Positions 42,623 through 52,323 are shown, counted from the first letter of the stretch. The stretch: DNA of 64,000 nt from Candidatus Kapaibacterium sp. (GCA_016788785.1 JAEUSM010000017.1:124001-188000); one strand, 5' to 3'. Notes: generated from the sequence alone by a model not told the origin. A program made the numbers and translations.

Positions 42623-44263
42623 ATGATTGAATTGTTTTTATCTCCAGTTTTTGAAACCGCTTTTTCAAAAATTGGAATTGAAATACACGAAGGACAGTTG
42701 TTTTTTGAACGTCCAAAAAATGCAGAACACGGTGATTTTGCTACAACTATTGCAATGATGTTAGCTAAGCAGGAGAAAAAAAACCCTCGTGCAATAGCTG
42801 AACAAATTTTAGCAAATTTACCTGCTTCAGAATATATTGAGTCGGTAGAAATTGCTGGTGCAGGATTTTTGAATATTCGCTGTACTCCAAAATTGTTTCA
42901 AGTTGCTTTAGGTTCTATCCTTGAAAAAGGCTCTTCATTTGGAAGAATTACCAAAGGAAAAGGACTCAAAGCGAATGTCGAATACGTGTCCGCAAATCCA
43001 ACAGGCCCACTTCACCCTGGTCATGGTCGTAATATCGCATTAGGAGATACAATTGCATCGTTATTAGATTGGTATGGATATGATGTTACACGTGAGTATT
43101 ATTTTAACAATGCTGGCAATCAAATGAATATGCTGGCAAAGTCTATTCATGCACGGTACTGTCAACTATTTGATGCTGAATATCCGTTTCCAGAAAATGG
43201 TTATAATGGATTGTACATAGGTGAGCTAGCTTCTACATTACAACAACAATTTGGTGAAGCTTACAAGGAAGAAAATGAGCAGTCGTTAGCAATTTGTAAA
43301 CAGGTAGGCGAAGAATGGGCATTTGCAGCAATAAAAAAGACACTCAAAACGATGAATGTTCATCACGATGTGTATTTTAATGAAGATTCTTTGTATACCT
43401 CTGGTGCTATCGAAAAAGTCATCGCAGATTTGAAAGAACGAGATTTTGCCTACGAACAAGATGGTGCGGTTTGGTTCAAATCAACATTATTTGGAGCAGA
43501 CAAAGACCGTGTAATTGTCAAATCTTCTGGTGAACCAACCTACCGATTACCCGATATTGCTTACCATATAAACAAATTGGAACGTGGGTTCGATGTAGTC
43601 GTTGATATATTTGGTGCTGATCATATTGCAACCGTTCCAGATGTGATTTCAGGTGTGAAAGCTTTAGGATTTGATTCTGACAAAATAAATGCGGTTATTT
43701 ACCAAATGGTTGTATTCGTTCGAGATGGTAAACTCTTCAAACCCTCAAAAAGGAAGGGTGACGCATACACATTAGATGATTTGATAGAAGATACATCTGC
43801 TGATATAGTTCGTTATTTCTTTTTGATGCGGTCAACGAATACCCAATTGGAGTTTGACCTATCTTTAGCAGCTGAACAAAGTGAGAAAAACCCACTATTC
43901 TATTTACAATATGCACATGCGAGAATTTGCTCACTTTTTGAGAAAGTTGCTCAAGAAGGAATTGATGCTACTCCAAATGCAGATATATCTGTACTCAAAG
44001 AAGTTGCAGAAATGGAATTAATTAAAACCTTAATGCGATTCCCAACAATAATTGAAAAAGCCTCTGAGCAAACAGAACCACAGATTTTATGTGAATATTT
44101 GCGTGATGTTGCAAATGGTTTCCACGCATTTTATCATAATTGTAGAATTATGGGAGTGGAAAGTTCGCTCACTCAAGCTCGTTTGGTTTTAGCAAATGCA
44201 ACTCGAACGGTGTTAAAAAATGGTTTTTCCATTTTAGGTGTAGCAGCACCAGAGAGAATGTAA
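42623..44263 (+). CDS. argS: Arginyl-tRNA synthetase
   Basis: This class I synthetase (546 residues) charges tRNA-Arg. It has an N-terminal additional domain (1-85), then YVSANPTGPLHPGHGRN with the HIGH-type HPGH motif near residue 130. The catalytic domain continues with DVVVDIFGADHIATVPDV and the KMSKS-like loop KPSKRKGDAYTLDDLIED around 375, and ends in the anticodon-binding helical domain with FYLQYAHARICSL. Length and order are normal for a compact bacterial ArgS. Preceded closely by rsfS and followed by a terminator. Confidence 0.97.
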   Translation: MIELFLSPVFETAFSKIGIEIHEGQLFFERPKNAEHGDFATTIAMMLAKQEKKNPRAIAEQILANLPASEYIESVEIAGAGFLNIRCTPKLFQVALGSILEKGSSFGRITKGKGLKANVEYVSANPTGPLHPGHGRNIALGDTIASLLDWYGYDVTREYYFNNAGNQMNMLAKSIHARYCQLFDAEYPFPENGYNGLYIGELASTLQQQFGEAYKEENEQSLAICKQVGEEWAFAAIKKTLKTMNVHHDVYFNEDSLYTSGAIEKVIADLKERDFAYEQDGAVWFKSTLFGADKDRVIVKSSGEPTYRLPDIAYHINKLERGFDVVVDIFGADHIATVPDVISGVKALGFDSDKINAVIYQMVVFVRDGKLFKPSKRKGDAYTLDDLIEDTSADIVRYFFLMRSTNTQLEFDLSLAAEQSEKNPLFYLQYAHARICSLFEKVAQEGIDATPNADISVLKEVAEMELIKTLMRFPTIIEKASEQTEPQILCEYLRDVANGFHAFYHNCRIMGVESSLTQARLVLANATRTVLKNGFSILGVAAPERM

Positions 44264-44296
44264 ATTCTATATCAGTGTATCTTTAGAAACACAATG

Positions 44297-44333
44297 AAGT
44301 TCAAAGTTCTCAACGTACTTTGGACTTTTTTTA
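44297..44333 (+). terminator. Terminator after argS
   Basis: AAGTTCAAAGT pairs with ACTTTGGACTT (one G-T wobble) around a 9-base loop, followed by a T run. It is 33 bases past the argS stop. Confidence 0.75.
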
Positions 44334-44438
44334 TTTCTACTTTTCCCAATACTATTTTGAACTATGTAGTTTCATTATTCGTCATTTGACCATTATGTTA
44401 CATTCAACGCATATTCCTTCTCAAAGGATTTACCTCGC

Positions 44439-47400
44439 ATGATAAAATTTATCCAAAAAATATTCGGTTCTAAACACGATAAAGACATCAAAAACTTAGA
44501 ACCACTTATTGAAGAAATTAATGAACTTTTTGCAGAATATTCTTCCTTAAGCGAAGAACAGCTAAAATCAAAAACTGCAGAATTTAAAGCGGTTATTTCT
44601 AATGCTGTTGCTGATTTACTTCAAGAAGAAGAAGAATTACGAGCTGAACTTCAATCAGAAGATCTCGATCACGAAGACAAAGAGTCTCATCACGAACGAT
44701 TGAGAGAAATTGCAAAAGAAAAATTCTCTACCATCAATGCTACACTTGATGATTTATTGCCAGAAGCATTCGCCGTTGTCAAAGAAGTTTGCCGTAGATT
44801 AAAAGGTAAGAAATATTCTGTCGTTGGTAATGAAAACATATGGGATATGGTGCCATATGATGTGCAGTTGATGGGTGGTATCGTTCTTCATCAAGGTAAG
44901 ATTGCTGAGATGGCAACTGGAGAGGGTAAAACCTTAGTAGCAGTAATGCCATTGTATTTGAATGCTCTTGCAGGTTATGGTGTTCATCTTATTACAGTCA
45001 ACGACTATTTAGCTCGACGTGATAGAGAGTGGATGTTACCAGTATTCGATTATTTGGGAATTTCCACAGGATGTATCCAATCAAATATGGATCCTGAGCT
45101 ACGAAAAGTAGAATATCAAAAAGATATAACTTACGGTACCAATAACGAATTTGGCTTTGACTACCTTCGTGATAACATGGTTGTTGAACTTTCACAAATG
45201 GTACAACGTGACCATTGGTATGCTGTTGTCGATGAGGTGGATTCGGTATTAGTTGATGAGGCAAGAACACCGCTTATCATTTCTGGTCCGGTGATGCACT
45301 CATCTGAGCAAAAGTATGATATTATGAACCCAAGAGTCAAACGCTTGGTCGATACACAAAGTAGATTGGTGAATCAATTGGTTGCTGATACTGAAAAACT
45401 TCTAAAAACTGGTAAAAAAGAAGATAAAGAACAAGCCGGGATTGCACTTTTACGTTCGTATAGAGCATTTCCAAAACACAGTCGTTTGACGAAAGTACTT
45501 CAAGATCCAGAAAATCTCAAGTTGATGAAAGAAACCGAACTTGAGTATTTGAAAGATCAAGGTATGAAAATGCTTGAGATTGATGCTGAGTTGTACTATA
45601 CCATAGACGAAAGAAATCATCAGATTGACCTTACCGAAAAAGGCAGAACGTTGATGACGGGTATCAACGAAGATCCTGATTTGTTTGTCGTTCCGGATGT
45701 TGCAAGCGGTATGGTTGCAATTGAAAACGACAAATCACTTTCTACTGAAGAAAAACAACGAAAAAAAGATGAACTGATTATGTTGTTTTCTGAAAGAACC
45801 GATGTTATTCATACTGTTTCGCAACTTCTACGTGCTTATTCACTTTATGTTCGCGATGTCGAATACATCGTCGAAGATGGCAAGGTGAAAATCGTAGATG
45901 AGCATACTGGTCGTGTTTTGGACGGTAGACGGTATTCCGACGGACTACACCAAGCAATTGAAGCAAAAGAACAAGTATTGGTTGAAAAAGATACGCAAAC
46001 CTTTGCGACTATTACTCTCCAAAATTACTTCCGTATGTATAACAAATTGGCAGGTATGACCGGTACAGCTGAAACGGAAGCTGCTGAATTTGAAAAAATT
46101 TATAATCTTGATGTTGTTGTAATACCAACAAACAAAAAAGCAATTCGTAAGGATTTGGATGATTTGATTTATCGTACAAAACGCGAAAAATACAATGCTG
46201 TCATTGAAGAAGTACAAAAACTTGTCAAAGAACAACGAGCAGTACTTGTTGGGACAACTTCTGTTGAGGTTTCCGAATTACTTAGCAAAATGTTGAAACG
46301 AGTAAACGTCAATCACAATGTCTTGAATGCAAAACAACACCAACGTGAGGCTGAAATTGTCCTCGAAGCTGGTAAAGCAGGTGCTGTCACTATAGCAACC
46401 AATATGGCAGGTCGTGGAACGGATATTAAAATTGACGAAATCGTTCGTAAATCCGGTGGTTTGGCAATCGTTGGTACAGAACGCCATGATTCGCGACGTA
46501 TTGATCGTCAATTACGCGGTCGTTCAGGTCGTCAGGGAGATCCTGGAAGTTCTCAGTTCTTCTTATCATTTGAAGATAATTTGATGAGATTGTACAACGG
46601 TGAACGTATTGGTAGTTTGATGCAAAGTATGAAAGTACCTGAAGGTGAGGCATTAACCGCTGGAATCGTTACCAAATCTATAGAACGAGCTCAAAAGAAA
46701 GTGGAAGAAAACAACTTTGGTATTCGTAAACGTTTGATTGAATATGACAACGTGATGAATCAACAACGTGAGGTAATTTATACTCGTCGCAGACAAGCTA
46801 TTCAGGGCGAAAGAATGAAATCTGAGTTATTCTCCTACATTGAAGATTATGCTCATGATGTATATGATACCTATAATAAAGACGGTGATTACGAGGGTAT
46901 GCTCAATGACATTCGCGTTCAACTTTTCTGTGAACCAGCAATTACTGCTGAAGAATTCAAAAAGATTTCCGTGAATGACTTTGTGCAAAAGGTCATTGAA
47001 GCTGCTTCCGAATTTTACAAACGAAAAGAAGAACGCATTGGAACCGAATTTTTAGCTCATTTAGAACGTGTTGCAATTCTTCAAACAATCGACGATAAAT
47101 GGAGAGAGCATCTGAGAGTAATGGACGATTTGAAAGAAGGTATTCATTTACGTGCCTATGGTCAAAAAGACCCACTTTTGGAATACAAGGGTGAAGCGTA
47201 TCGAATTTTTGTTGAGTTACTTTCTGATATCAACAAAGAATCCGTTCATTTTGCCTTCAAATACTTCCCACAAGTAATTGAAAAAGAAGTTCGCACCTCA
47301 CAAGCAGCACCTGAAAATGCTCAACGCAATAGCGAAGGACTTCCTACTATGAGAAATGTTACAGTGATGAATTCTCCGTCACTCAAATTTTCTCGTCCAA

Positions 47401-47597
47401 CTCCATCGTATGCAATTGGAAATCCTGATGTTCAAGAAGGACAACAAGAACCAATGGAGCGTTCTCAACCGGGACAAACAATTCGCAATTCCACCAAAGT
47501 TTTTGGTCGAAACGACCCTTGTCCAATGGATGCAAAAAAGAAATTCAAAAATTGTTGTGGCGCTACAGGAGAGAAAACCTGTATCAAAATGATGTAA
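44439..47597 (+). CDS. secA: Preprotein translocase ATPase SecA
   Basis: SecA drives proteins through SecYEG. The 1052-residue protein shows all core parts: the N-terminal helices, Walker A in MATGEGKTLVAVMPLYLNAL, VNDYLARRD, GTNNEFGFDYLRDNM, the DEVDSVLVDEARTPLIISG motor motif, FRMYNKLAGMTGTAETEA, TNMAGRGTDIKI and GTERHDSRRIDRQLRGRSGRQGDPGSSQFFLS. It is longer than E. coli SecA because of insertions near 100-130 and 340-380. The C-terminal linker ends in a SEC-C-like motif GRNDPCPMDAKKKFKNCCG, where the second cysteine of the usual CPC is replaced by Met, so zinc binding may be weakened or lost; a further Cys follows near the end (TCIKMM). Confidence 0.97.
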   Translation: MIKFIQKIFGSKHDKDIKNLEPLIEEINELFAEYSSLSEEQLKSKTAEFKAVISNAVADLLQEEEELRAELQSEDLDHEDKESHHERLREIAKEKFSTINATLDDLLPEAFAVVKEVCRRLKGKKYSVVGNENIWDMVPYDVQLMGGIVLHQGKIAEMATGEGKTLVAVMPLYLNALAGYGVHLITVNDYLARRDREWMLPVFDYLGISTGCIQSNMDPELRKVEYQKDITYGTNNEFGFDYLRDNMVVELSQMVQRDHWYAVVDEVDSVLVDEARTPLIISGPVMHSSEQKYDIMNPRVKRLVDTQSRLVNQLVADTEKLLKTGKKEDKEQAGIALLRSYRAFPKHSRLTKVLQDPENLKLMKETELEYLKDQGMKMLEIDAELYYTIDERNHQIDLTEKGRTLMTGINEDPDLFVVPDVASGMVAIENDKSLSTEEKQRKKDELIMLFSERTDVIHTVSQLLRAYSLYVRDVEYIVEDGKVKIVDEHTGRVLDGRRYSDGLHQAIEAKEQVLVEKDTQTFATITLQNYFRMYNKLAGMTGTAETEAAEFEKIYNLDVVVIPTNKKAIRKDLDDLIYRTKREKYNAVIEEVQKLVKEQRAVLVGTTSVEVSELLSKMLKRVNVNHNVLNAKQHQREAEIVLEAGKAGAVTIATNMAGRGTDIKIDEIVRKSGGLAIVGTERHDSRRIDRQLRGRSGRQGDPGSSQFFLSFEDNLMRLYNGERIGSLMQSMKVPEGEALTAGIVTKSIERAQKKVEENNFGIRKRLIEYDNVMNQQREVIYTRRRQAIQGERMKSELFSYIEDYAHDVYDTYNKDGDYEGMLNDIRVQLFCEPAITAEEFKKISVNDFVQKVIEAASEFYKRKEERIGTEFLAHLERVAILQTIDDKWREHLRVMDDLKEGIHLRAYGQKDPLLEYKGEAYRIFVELLSDINKESVHFAFKYFPQVIEKEVRTSQAAPENAQRNSEGLPTMRNVTVMNSPSLKFSRPTPSYAIGNPDVQEGQQEPMERSQPGQTIRNSTKVFGRNDPCPMDAKKKFKNCCGATGEKTCIKMM

Positions 47598-47613
47598 TTT
47601 TCGAAGTAGTTAC

Positions 47614-47644
47614 AAAAAAGCCTCACTTGTTGAGGCTTTTTTTT
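47614..47644. terminator. Bidirectional terminator between secA and ksgA
   Basis: AAAAAAGCCTCA and TGAGGCTTTTTT form a stem with a 6-base loop and T runs on both sides. It serves secA and the facing ksgA gene, whose TGA stop lies in the stem. Confidence 0.85.
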
Positions 47645-48459
47645 GTTTGTAGTGCATCTGTTAGTCTTGTAAATTCTTCAGGCGATAATTCTTCTGCTCT
47701 TCGTTCTTTTATCAAAACGCCACATTCTTCTGAAATTGCAACCACTTCCTCCAGCAAAAACTCATTCTTTGCTAACCACGATTGGAGTGAATTAGTCAAC
47801 ATTTTCCGTCGTTGTGAAAATGCTGCTCGAACAAATGATTGCGTAAATTGAATATTATTAGGTGGTGTTATAGGTTTTGTAAAATCAAATAACACTACAG
47901 ATGATGTAACCTTTGGTTGTGGAGTAAAACACGTCGGCGATACATGAAAGAGAATTTTCGGCGTACTCATTAAAGCCGAACTGACACTCAATATACCATA
48001 TTCTTTGGAGCGAGGCTTTGCAACAAATCGTTGAGCAACTTCCTTTTGCACCATCACCACTGCACGTTGAATTTGTTGCGATTGGTCAAACAACCAAAAG
48101 AAAATTTCACTTGTTATGCTATATGGCAAATTACCAACTACCTTAATGGAAGTTGCATTAGGAAAAATCTGATTGAGTTGTACTTGTAAAATATCTCGTT
48201 GCAAAAGAGTGATGTTTCTGTTTTGAATTCTGGGTGTCAAATATTCAATAACTTCCTTATCCAAATCCACCGCTGTAAATTGTGAATATTCTTGCTGCAA
48301 GATGAACTTTGTTAATGCACCCATTCCAGGACCAATTTCTAATACTGAATCCTGTGAAGTACACTCTAAACTATTGACAATCTTTTTACAAATATTTGCA
48401 TCGTGAAGAAAGTTTTGGCTAAAGGACTTTTTTGCTCGTACAATTGATTGGTTTATCAT
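47623..48459 (-). CDS. rsmA: 16S rRNA dimethyladenosine transferase KsgA/RsmA
   Basis: The 278-residue enzyme dimethylates two adjacent adenines near the 3' end of 16S rRNA. It contains KKSFSQNFLHDANICKKIV at the start, the SAM site VLEIGPGMGALTKFIL, the acidic VDLDKE, the catalytic VGNLPYSITSEIFFWL (NLPY) and the C-terminal FTPQPKVTSSVVLF and FVRAAFSQRRKMLTNSL. It overlaps the HIT gene by 4 bases (ATGA type). It is thus the last gene of a long minus-strand run that also includes six outer-membrane proteins. Confidence 0.96.
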   Translation of the reverse strand: MINQSIVRAKKSFSQNFLHDANICKKIVNSLECTSQDSVLEIGPGMGALTKFILQQEYSQFTAVDLDKEVIEYLTPRIQNRNITLLQRDILQVQLNQIFPNATSIKVVGNLPYSITSEIFFWLFDQSQQIQRAVVMVQKEVAQRFVAKPRSKEYGILSVSSALMSTPKILFHVSPTCFTPQPKVTSSVVLFDFTKPITPPNNIQFTQSFVRAAFSQRRKMLTNSLQSWLAKNEFLLEEVVAISEECGVLIKERRAEELSPEEFTRLTDALQTKKSLNK

Positions 48460-48962
48460 AGAAAATGCTGACGAAATGAATCAGCAATTTGTGCTTGAGC
48501 TTTGATAATTGATTCAGAAACCACCTTTATATCGCCGATAGTCGCCATAAAATTCGTATCTCCATACCAACGAGGAAGAATATGAAAATGCAAATGCGAC
48601 GGAACTCCTGCACCTGCAGCACGTCCGAGATTCGCACCAATATTGAAACCTTGTGGTTTGTATAAATCGTTGAGAATCTTTTCCGACAATTGCAGCATCG
48701 ACATTATATCTGTAATTTCTTCAGTGTTCAAATGCTGAAACTCAGCTATATGACGATAAGGAGCTACCAACAAATGCCCACTATTATACGGATATTTATT
48801 CATCACAACGATACACGTTTTTGAACGATGAACGACCAGACGTTCGGTGTCTTCTGAAGGATGTTCGATAGCACCACAAAAAAAGCATTCTTCTTTTTTT
48901 GCAGATTCGTCCTTAAACCCTTCTATATATTCACTTCTCCAAGGAGACCAAAGTATATCCAT
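48456..48962 (-). CDS. HIT family nucleotide hydrolase/phosphorylase
   Basis: This 168-residue protein starts MDILWSPWRSEYIEGF with a zinc-like CFFC pair near residue 27, and shows the HIT motif HLHFHILPRW (His-x-His-x-His) near residue 120. HIT proteins hydrolyse or phosphorolyse dinucleoside polyphosphates such as Ap4A; the WSPWR start and the CxxC place it with the diadenosine tetraphosphate phosphorylase-like group. It begins 4 bases after the last barrel gene and overlaps ksgA by 4, so it is probably transcribed with both. Confidence 0.92.
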   Translation of the reverse strand: MDILWSPWRSEYIEGFKDESAKKEECFFCGAIEHPSEDTERLVVHRSKTCIVVMNKYPYNSGHLLVAPYRHIAEFQHLNTEEITDIMSMLQLSEKILNDLYKPQGFNIGANLGRAAGAGVPSHLHFHILPRWYGDTNFMATIGDIKVVSESIIKAQAQIADSFRQHFL

Positions 48963-48966
48963 TTTG

Positions 48967-49743
48967 TTATTTTTTCAAAGGAAACATTAATGAAACACCT
49001 GCTTGATACGCAGAGACTGTAAAGTTGTAAGAACCAAAGGATCCTTGTGCAAAAATACTATAATTAAAACGAAAATAAGGAAAGAGAGAAAATTTATTTC
49101 CTTGAAACTCATATCCAACGACAAAGAAAACTGGTACTCGAATTGGTTTTGTGACGTAGTCAAACTTACTATTTACTTCGGCAGTTTTCCTATCAGATTT
49201 ATATTCAATGACTGTTAACTCATTATTTGCAATTTCTTCTCGAACTATTGAATCTAACGTTACAAAAGAATTCTTACTCGATGAAACATATCCCAAACCA
49301 ATACCACCACCTACTTTTAACCCTGTTTCAGCTACTCTAACTAATGCTCCTGCTTGAATGGAAGCACAAATATTCGTGAATTCATTTTGAATTTCATATC
49401 GTGCACCATCTACAAAGTGTGTTTCTATCAGAAATGTTGGCATGTAATCAATCGAAGCATCAAATACCATTGAAAATATGTGTTCATGCTTTGGGTATGG
49501 AATTTCACTCATAATACCAAATGAAAATCCTCTAAATTTCTCTGGATATTGCATTCTCACTTCTTTATTGAAGTCTCGGTAAGAGATAAAGTCCATTGTT
49601 AGAAAATTCATAGAGAAAATTGGACCTATGCAAGGGCGAAGTTGATTGAAAGCAGTATTGTCAGCAAGTAATTTCTCATTACTGCTTTTTGCAACAAACG
49701 GAAAGAACAATATGAGAAGGGTGAATAAGAAAAAAGTTTTCAT
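48967..49743 (-). CDS. Predicted outer-membrane barrel protein, array member 6
   Basis: The 258-residue protein has a signal peptide (MKTFFLFTLLILFFPFVAKSS) and strand-rich sequence to a C-terminal barrel end (YQAGVSLMFPLKK). It is the most divergent member of a family of six in tandem, but shares with member 5 the phrase YPEKFRG followed by (F/Y)S and the C-terminal QAG/QTG-x-S-x-x-FPL closing strand. Such proteins belong to the PorT-like or general outer-membrane barrel type in this phylum, and none here has a known function. Starts 6 bases after member 5's stop and ends 4 bases before the HIT gene. Confidence 0.78.
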   Translation of the reverse strand: MKTFFLFTLLILFFPFVAKSSNEKLLADNTAFNQLRPCIGPIFSMNFLTMDFISYRDFNKEVRMQYPEKFRGFSFGIMSEIPYPKHEHIFSMVFDASIDYMPTFLIETHFVDGARYEIQNEFTNICASIQAGALVRVAETGLKVGGGIGLGYVSSSKNSFVTLDSIVREEIANNELTVIEYKSDRKTAEVNSKFDYVTKPIRVPVFFVVGYEFQGNKFSLFPYFRFNYSIFAQGSFGSYNFTVSAYQAGVSLMFPLKK

Positions 49744-49749
49744 ATATCA

Positions 49750-50544
49750 CTATAAAGGAAAACGAACGGAAAGACCCGTTTGAAAGCCGTGTAGGAACAA
49801 ATCTTCTAAATTATTATGACTATGGAAGTTTAAGGAATGATTATAGCGAATGAAAGGTTCTATGTTCATTTTCTGAAAGGAAAAATTATAATTTAATCCA
49901 AATATCATTGCAAATCTTAAGCGTTGTAAATTTCTTGAATCTGGACTAAATTCTATCTCTTCTCCATAAACGACTGGTTCAATTGGTGTAAGATATTTAT
50001 CAGAAATAAATTCTAATATAAAACTATCGACAACAGCACTTTTTCTAAATTCTCCATTGAATATATATCCTAAAGAACCACCAATAGAACAAGAAAAACC
50101 AGAATTAAATAGATTGATATTGTACAATGAATTGAAGGTTACCATTCGATTAGGAGAATGATTATGTACCGTTGATGGCTCATAATCATTTCCTATTGGA
50201 AAGTCATGAATTGCATAAGTATCGAAATCGTACATTGGTAATGTCTGAAGTAAAGCTTCCAATGTTAAAGTCGCAAATCCTCCATTATCATGAAGATTTG
50301 TATTATATGAAACTCCAACTGAATATCCTCTAAACTTTTCAGGATGATATTCTTTATAATATTCATGAGGATAATAGTAACTTCGAGCATCTCTGACAAT
50401 TGATTCATTATACCCAACAATAATACCAATTGATGAGGATTGAATTTTTGATTCAACTTCAGTTTGAGCTAGTAGTGTTGTTGTCAAATTAGTACTAATG
50501 ACTAATTGTATCAAGGTAACAAAAAGTATTTTTTTCATAATCAT
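49750..50544 (-). CDS. Predicted outer-membrane barrel protein, array member 5
   Basis: The 264-residue protein has a signal peptide (MKKILFVTLIQLVISTNL, then LLAQTEVESK). Landmarks shared with other members are SSIGIIVGYNES, the YHPEKFRGYSVGVSY region, YNINLFNSGFSCSIGGSLGY and the closing LSVRFPL strand. It starts with an A shared with the stop of member 4 (TAATG), so translation is probably coupled. Function unknown; barrel topology inferred from alternating strands and the aromatic/leucine C-terminus. Confidence 0.8.
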   Translation of the reverse strand: MIMKKILFVTLIQLVISTNLTTTLLAQTEVESKIQSSSIGIIVGYNESIVRDARSYYYPHEYYKEYHPEKFRGYSVGVSYNTNLHDNGGFATLTLEALLQTLPMYDFDTYAIHDFPIGNDYEPSTVHNHSPNRMVTFNSLYNINLFNSGFSCSIGGSLGYIFNGEFRKSAVVDSFILEFISDKYLTPIEPVVYGEEIEFSPDSRNLQRLRFAMIFGLNYNFSFQKMNIEPFIRYNHSLNFHSHNNLEDLFLHGFQTGLSVRFPL

Positions 50545-51353
50545 TATCTCATCAATCTAAATGCAACATCTATTCCTGCTTGAATTGAATGAACATAATA
50601 TGCCATTCTGCTTGGTTCAAGTTCTCTGTTGTATTGAACAAAAGGAACTACTCTTAAGTCATTAATATTTAATTCATATTGCAATCCGCAATGAACAGTA
50701 ATTCTTGCTCTACTGTAACTTGGGGAGAAATCATTGAAATCAATTGAAGTATAGTCTTCAGAATATCGAAAATCTTTGAAATACTGATTAAAAAATGCAG
50801 TATCTTGAACTGAATTTAATGTGTAGGTATTTCTCATTTTTTCGTTGTCAACAGCGGAAATTGTTCCACCAAAAATGAGGGAAAGATTCGTTCTGAAGAG
50901 TTTTTGAACATACGACGCTTGCAAAGAATATTCAGAAAAATTATGGGAATTTGTGTTGTAAAACGTATGTGTGACAGAATCTGTAAATCGTTTTATAAAT
51001 CCAACAGGTTTTTCGTAGGTAGTATTACTTTGTTGATACAACAACTTTAGTTTAATGGCAGAACTATATTCATCTTCTGGATTTAACATCATTTCAAAAA
51101 ACATTCCAAATGAAATATTTGGTTGTATTGTTACTGGATCATTCTCAAATGTTACTTCATTATAAAAAATTGAAGAAAAATAATTCCTAAATGCAAAGTT
51201 TTGAGATAGAGATAAACCAAAATATTTCTGACGTGGCGTTGGTACTGGAAATAACGTCGGTTCTGGCTGAAAAGCTAAAAGGGAGTTACCACTGAATAAA
51301 ATCAGAACACAAAGAATCTGTAAAATAACTCGATGAAATAAATTGTTGTTCAT
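50544..51353 (-). CDS. Predicted outer-membrane barrel protein, array member 4
   Basis: The 269-residue product has a signal peptide (MNNNLFHRVILQILCVLILF, then SGNSLLAFQPEP) and a strand-rich body ending SIQAGIDVAFRLMR. The Q-A-G-(V/I)-(D/E)-V-x-F closing strand is common to members 1 to 4. Its signal peptide has a near copy in the relic at 52165-52287, including GNSLLAFQP, which implies a lost duplicate. Function unknown. Confidence 0.8.
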   Translation of the reverse strand: MNNNLFHRVILQILCVLILFSGNSLLAFQPEPTLFPVPTPRQKYFGLSLSQNFAFRNYFSSIFYNEVTFENDPVTIQPNISFGMFFEMMLNPEDEYSSAIKLKLLYQQSNTTYEKPVGFIKRFTDSVTHTFYNTNSHNFSEYSLQASYVQKLFRTNLSLIFGGTISAVDNEKMRNTYTLNSVQDTAFFNQYFKDFRYSEDYTSIDFNDFSPSYSRARITVHCGLQYELNINDLRVVPFVQYNRELEPSRMAYYVHSIQAGIDVAFRLMR

Positions 51354-51391
51354 TGGTAACTCTTTTTTTTTAGTGTTTAAATCAATAGTTA

Positions 51392-52156
51392 CTATAAGGC
51401 AAATCTTACTTCGACACCAGCTTGTATTGCGTTTATACGAACTCCATCAACCTTACTGGTAGTTGTTAGGCCATAATTATACCCAATATGTGGAACAATT
51501 ACTGTTCTTGCCACTATCAATTCGTAGTGAACTCCAAACTTTAATGCAATACGAAATGGGTTTAACTCTTTAATTGGTCCTTCTGGAGAGGTAATAATAG
51601 TTCTATTAGAATCTAAATATCGGTCTGCTGGAATAGAAGGATCTATATCTATTCGAACATCATTTGGTTCTAATAATTCAAAACGTTGTTCTATAGAAGT
51701 ACTAAGCGGTAAACTAAGTGAAGGACCAACTGTAAACCCAAACTTACTACCAAAAGGATTTAATTTATAGACTGCTTCAATTGTTGCCATACTATATCTT
51801 ATGTTGGTAGTATGTCGCGTTTTCTGATTTACCTCTGTACCATTAGGTAATCTCGACGGGTAAGATTCACCAGGAACTTCAAAAAAGGCAGACATTGATT
51901 CATACATACCCCTAATGATGATAGATGATGTGGAATTAGCATTTTCTTCCTCAAATTGCTTCTCGAATGATAATCCGGCATAAAAACCTGGTTTAGAACT
52001 TGTAGTAAATTTTGGGAATGGGTTATAACCTGCTATAATTCCAATTGAAGATGTTGAAGTTTTTGATTCAACAATTTCCACCTCTTGAGCCATCAATATA
52101 GATTGACAACAACCAAGAATGAGAAACAAGAAAAGTTTAGTACACATTGATTTCAT
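51392..52156 (-). CDS. Predicted outer-membrane barrel protein, array member 3
   Basis: This 254-residue protein has a signal peptide (MKSMCTKLFLFLILGCCQSILMAQ). It closely matches member 2: PGFYAGLSFE, RGMYESMSAFFEVPG, YPSRLPNGTEV, TRHTTNIRYSMATIEAVYKLNPFG, FGFTVGPSLSLPLS and the closing AIQAGVEVRFAL. The pair arose by recent duplication. It lies 8 bases after the signal-peptide relic. Function unknown. Confidence 0.85.
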   Translation of the reverse strand: MKSMCTKLFLFLILGCCQSILMAQEVEIVESKTSTSSIGIIAGYNPFPKFTTSSKPGFYAGLSFEKQFEEENANSTSSIIIRGMYESMSAFFEVPGESYPSRLPNGTEVNQKTRHTTNIRYSMATIEAVYKLNPFGSKFGFTVGPSLSLPLSTSIEQRFELLEPNDVRIDIDPSIPADRYLDSNRTIITSPEGPIKELNPFRIALKFGVHYELIVARTVIVPHIGYNYGLTTTSKVDGVRINAIQAGVEVRFAL

Positions 52157-52164
52157 AATTCTAT

Positions 52165-52287
52165 TTATCTATTTATTGTGAAGGAAAAGTCACCAACTGG
52201 CTGAAAAGCTAAAAGGGAGTTACCATTCAACAGTATCATTGCACACATCCTCAATATGATTTTTTGATGCAAAGGAACACTGTTCAT
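52165..52287 (-). pseudogene. Signal-peptide-only relic of a barrel gene
   Basis: The minus strand reads 40 codons, MNSVPLHQKIILRMCAMILL then NGNSLLAFQPVGDFSFTINR, and stops at TAA. Its first 30 residues align with the signal peptide of member 4 (GNSLLAFQP is identical), and the leader GAGTTACCAATG is shared. The whole mature protein is missing: after LAFQP the frame runs into the leader of member 3. It is best read as the remnant of a tandem-array deletion. It could still be translated as a small exported peptide. Confidence 0.7.
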
Positions 52288-52323
52288 TGGTAACTCCCTT
52301 TTGAAAAGAAGGAAAGAAAAGGT

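Noticed and set aside
46278..46653. Minus-strand open frames inside secA
   Set aside because: They are shadows of the highly conserved secA frame and carry no recognisable domain.
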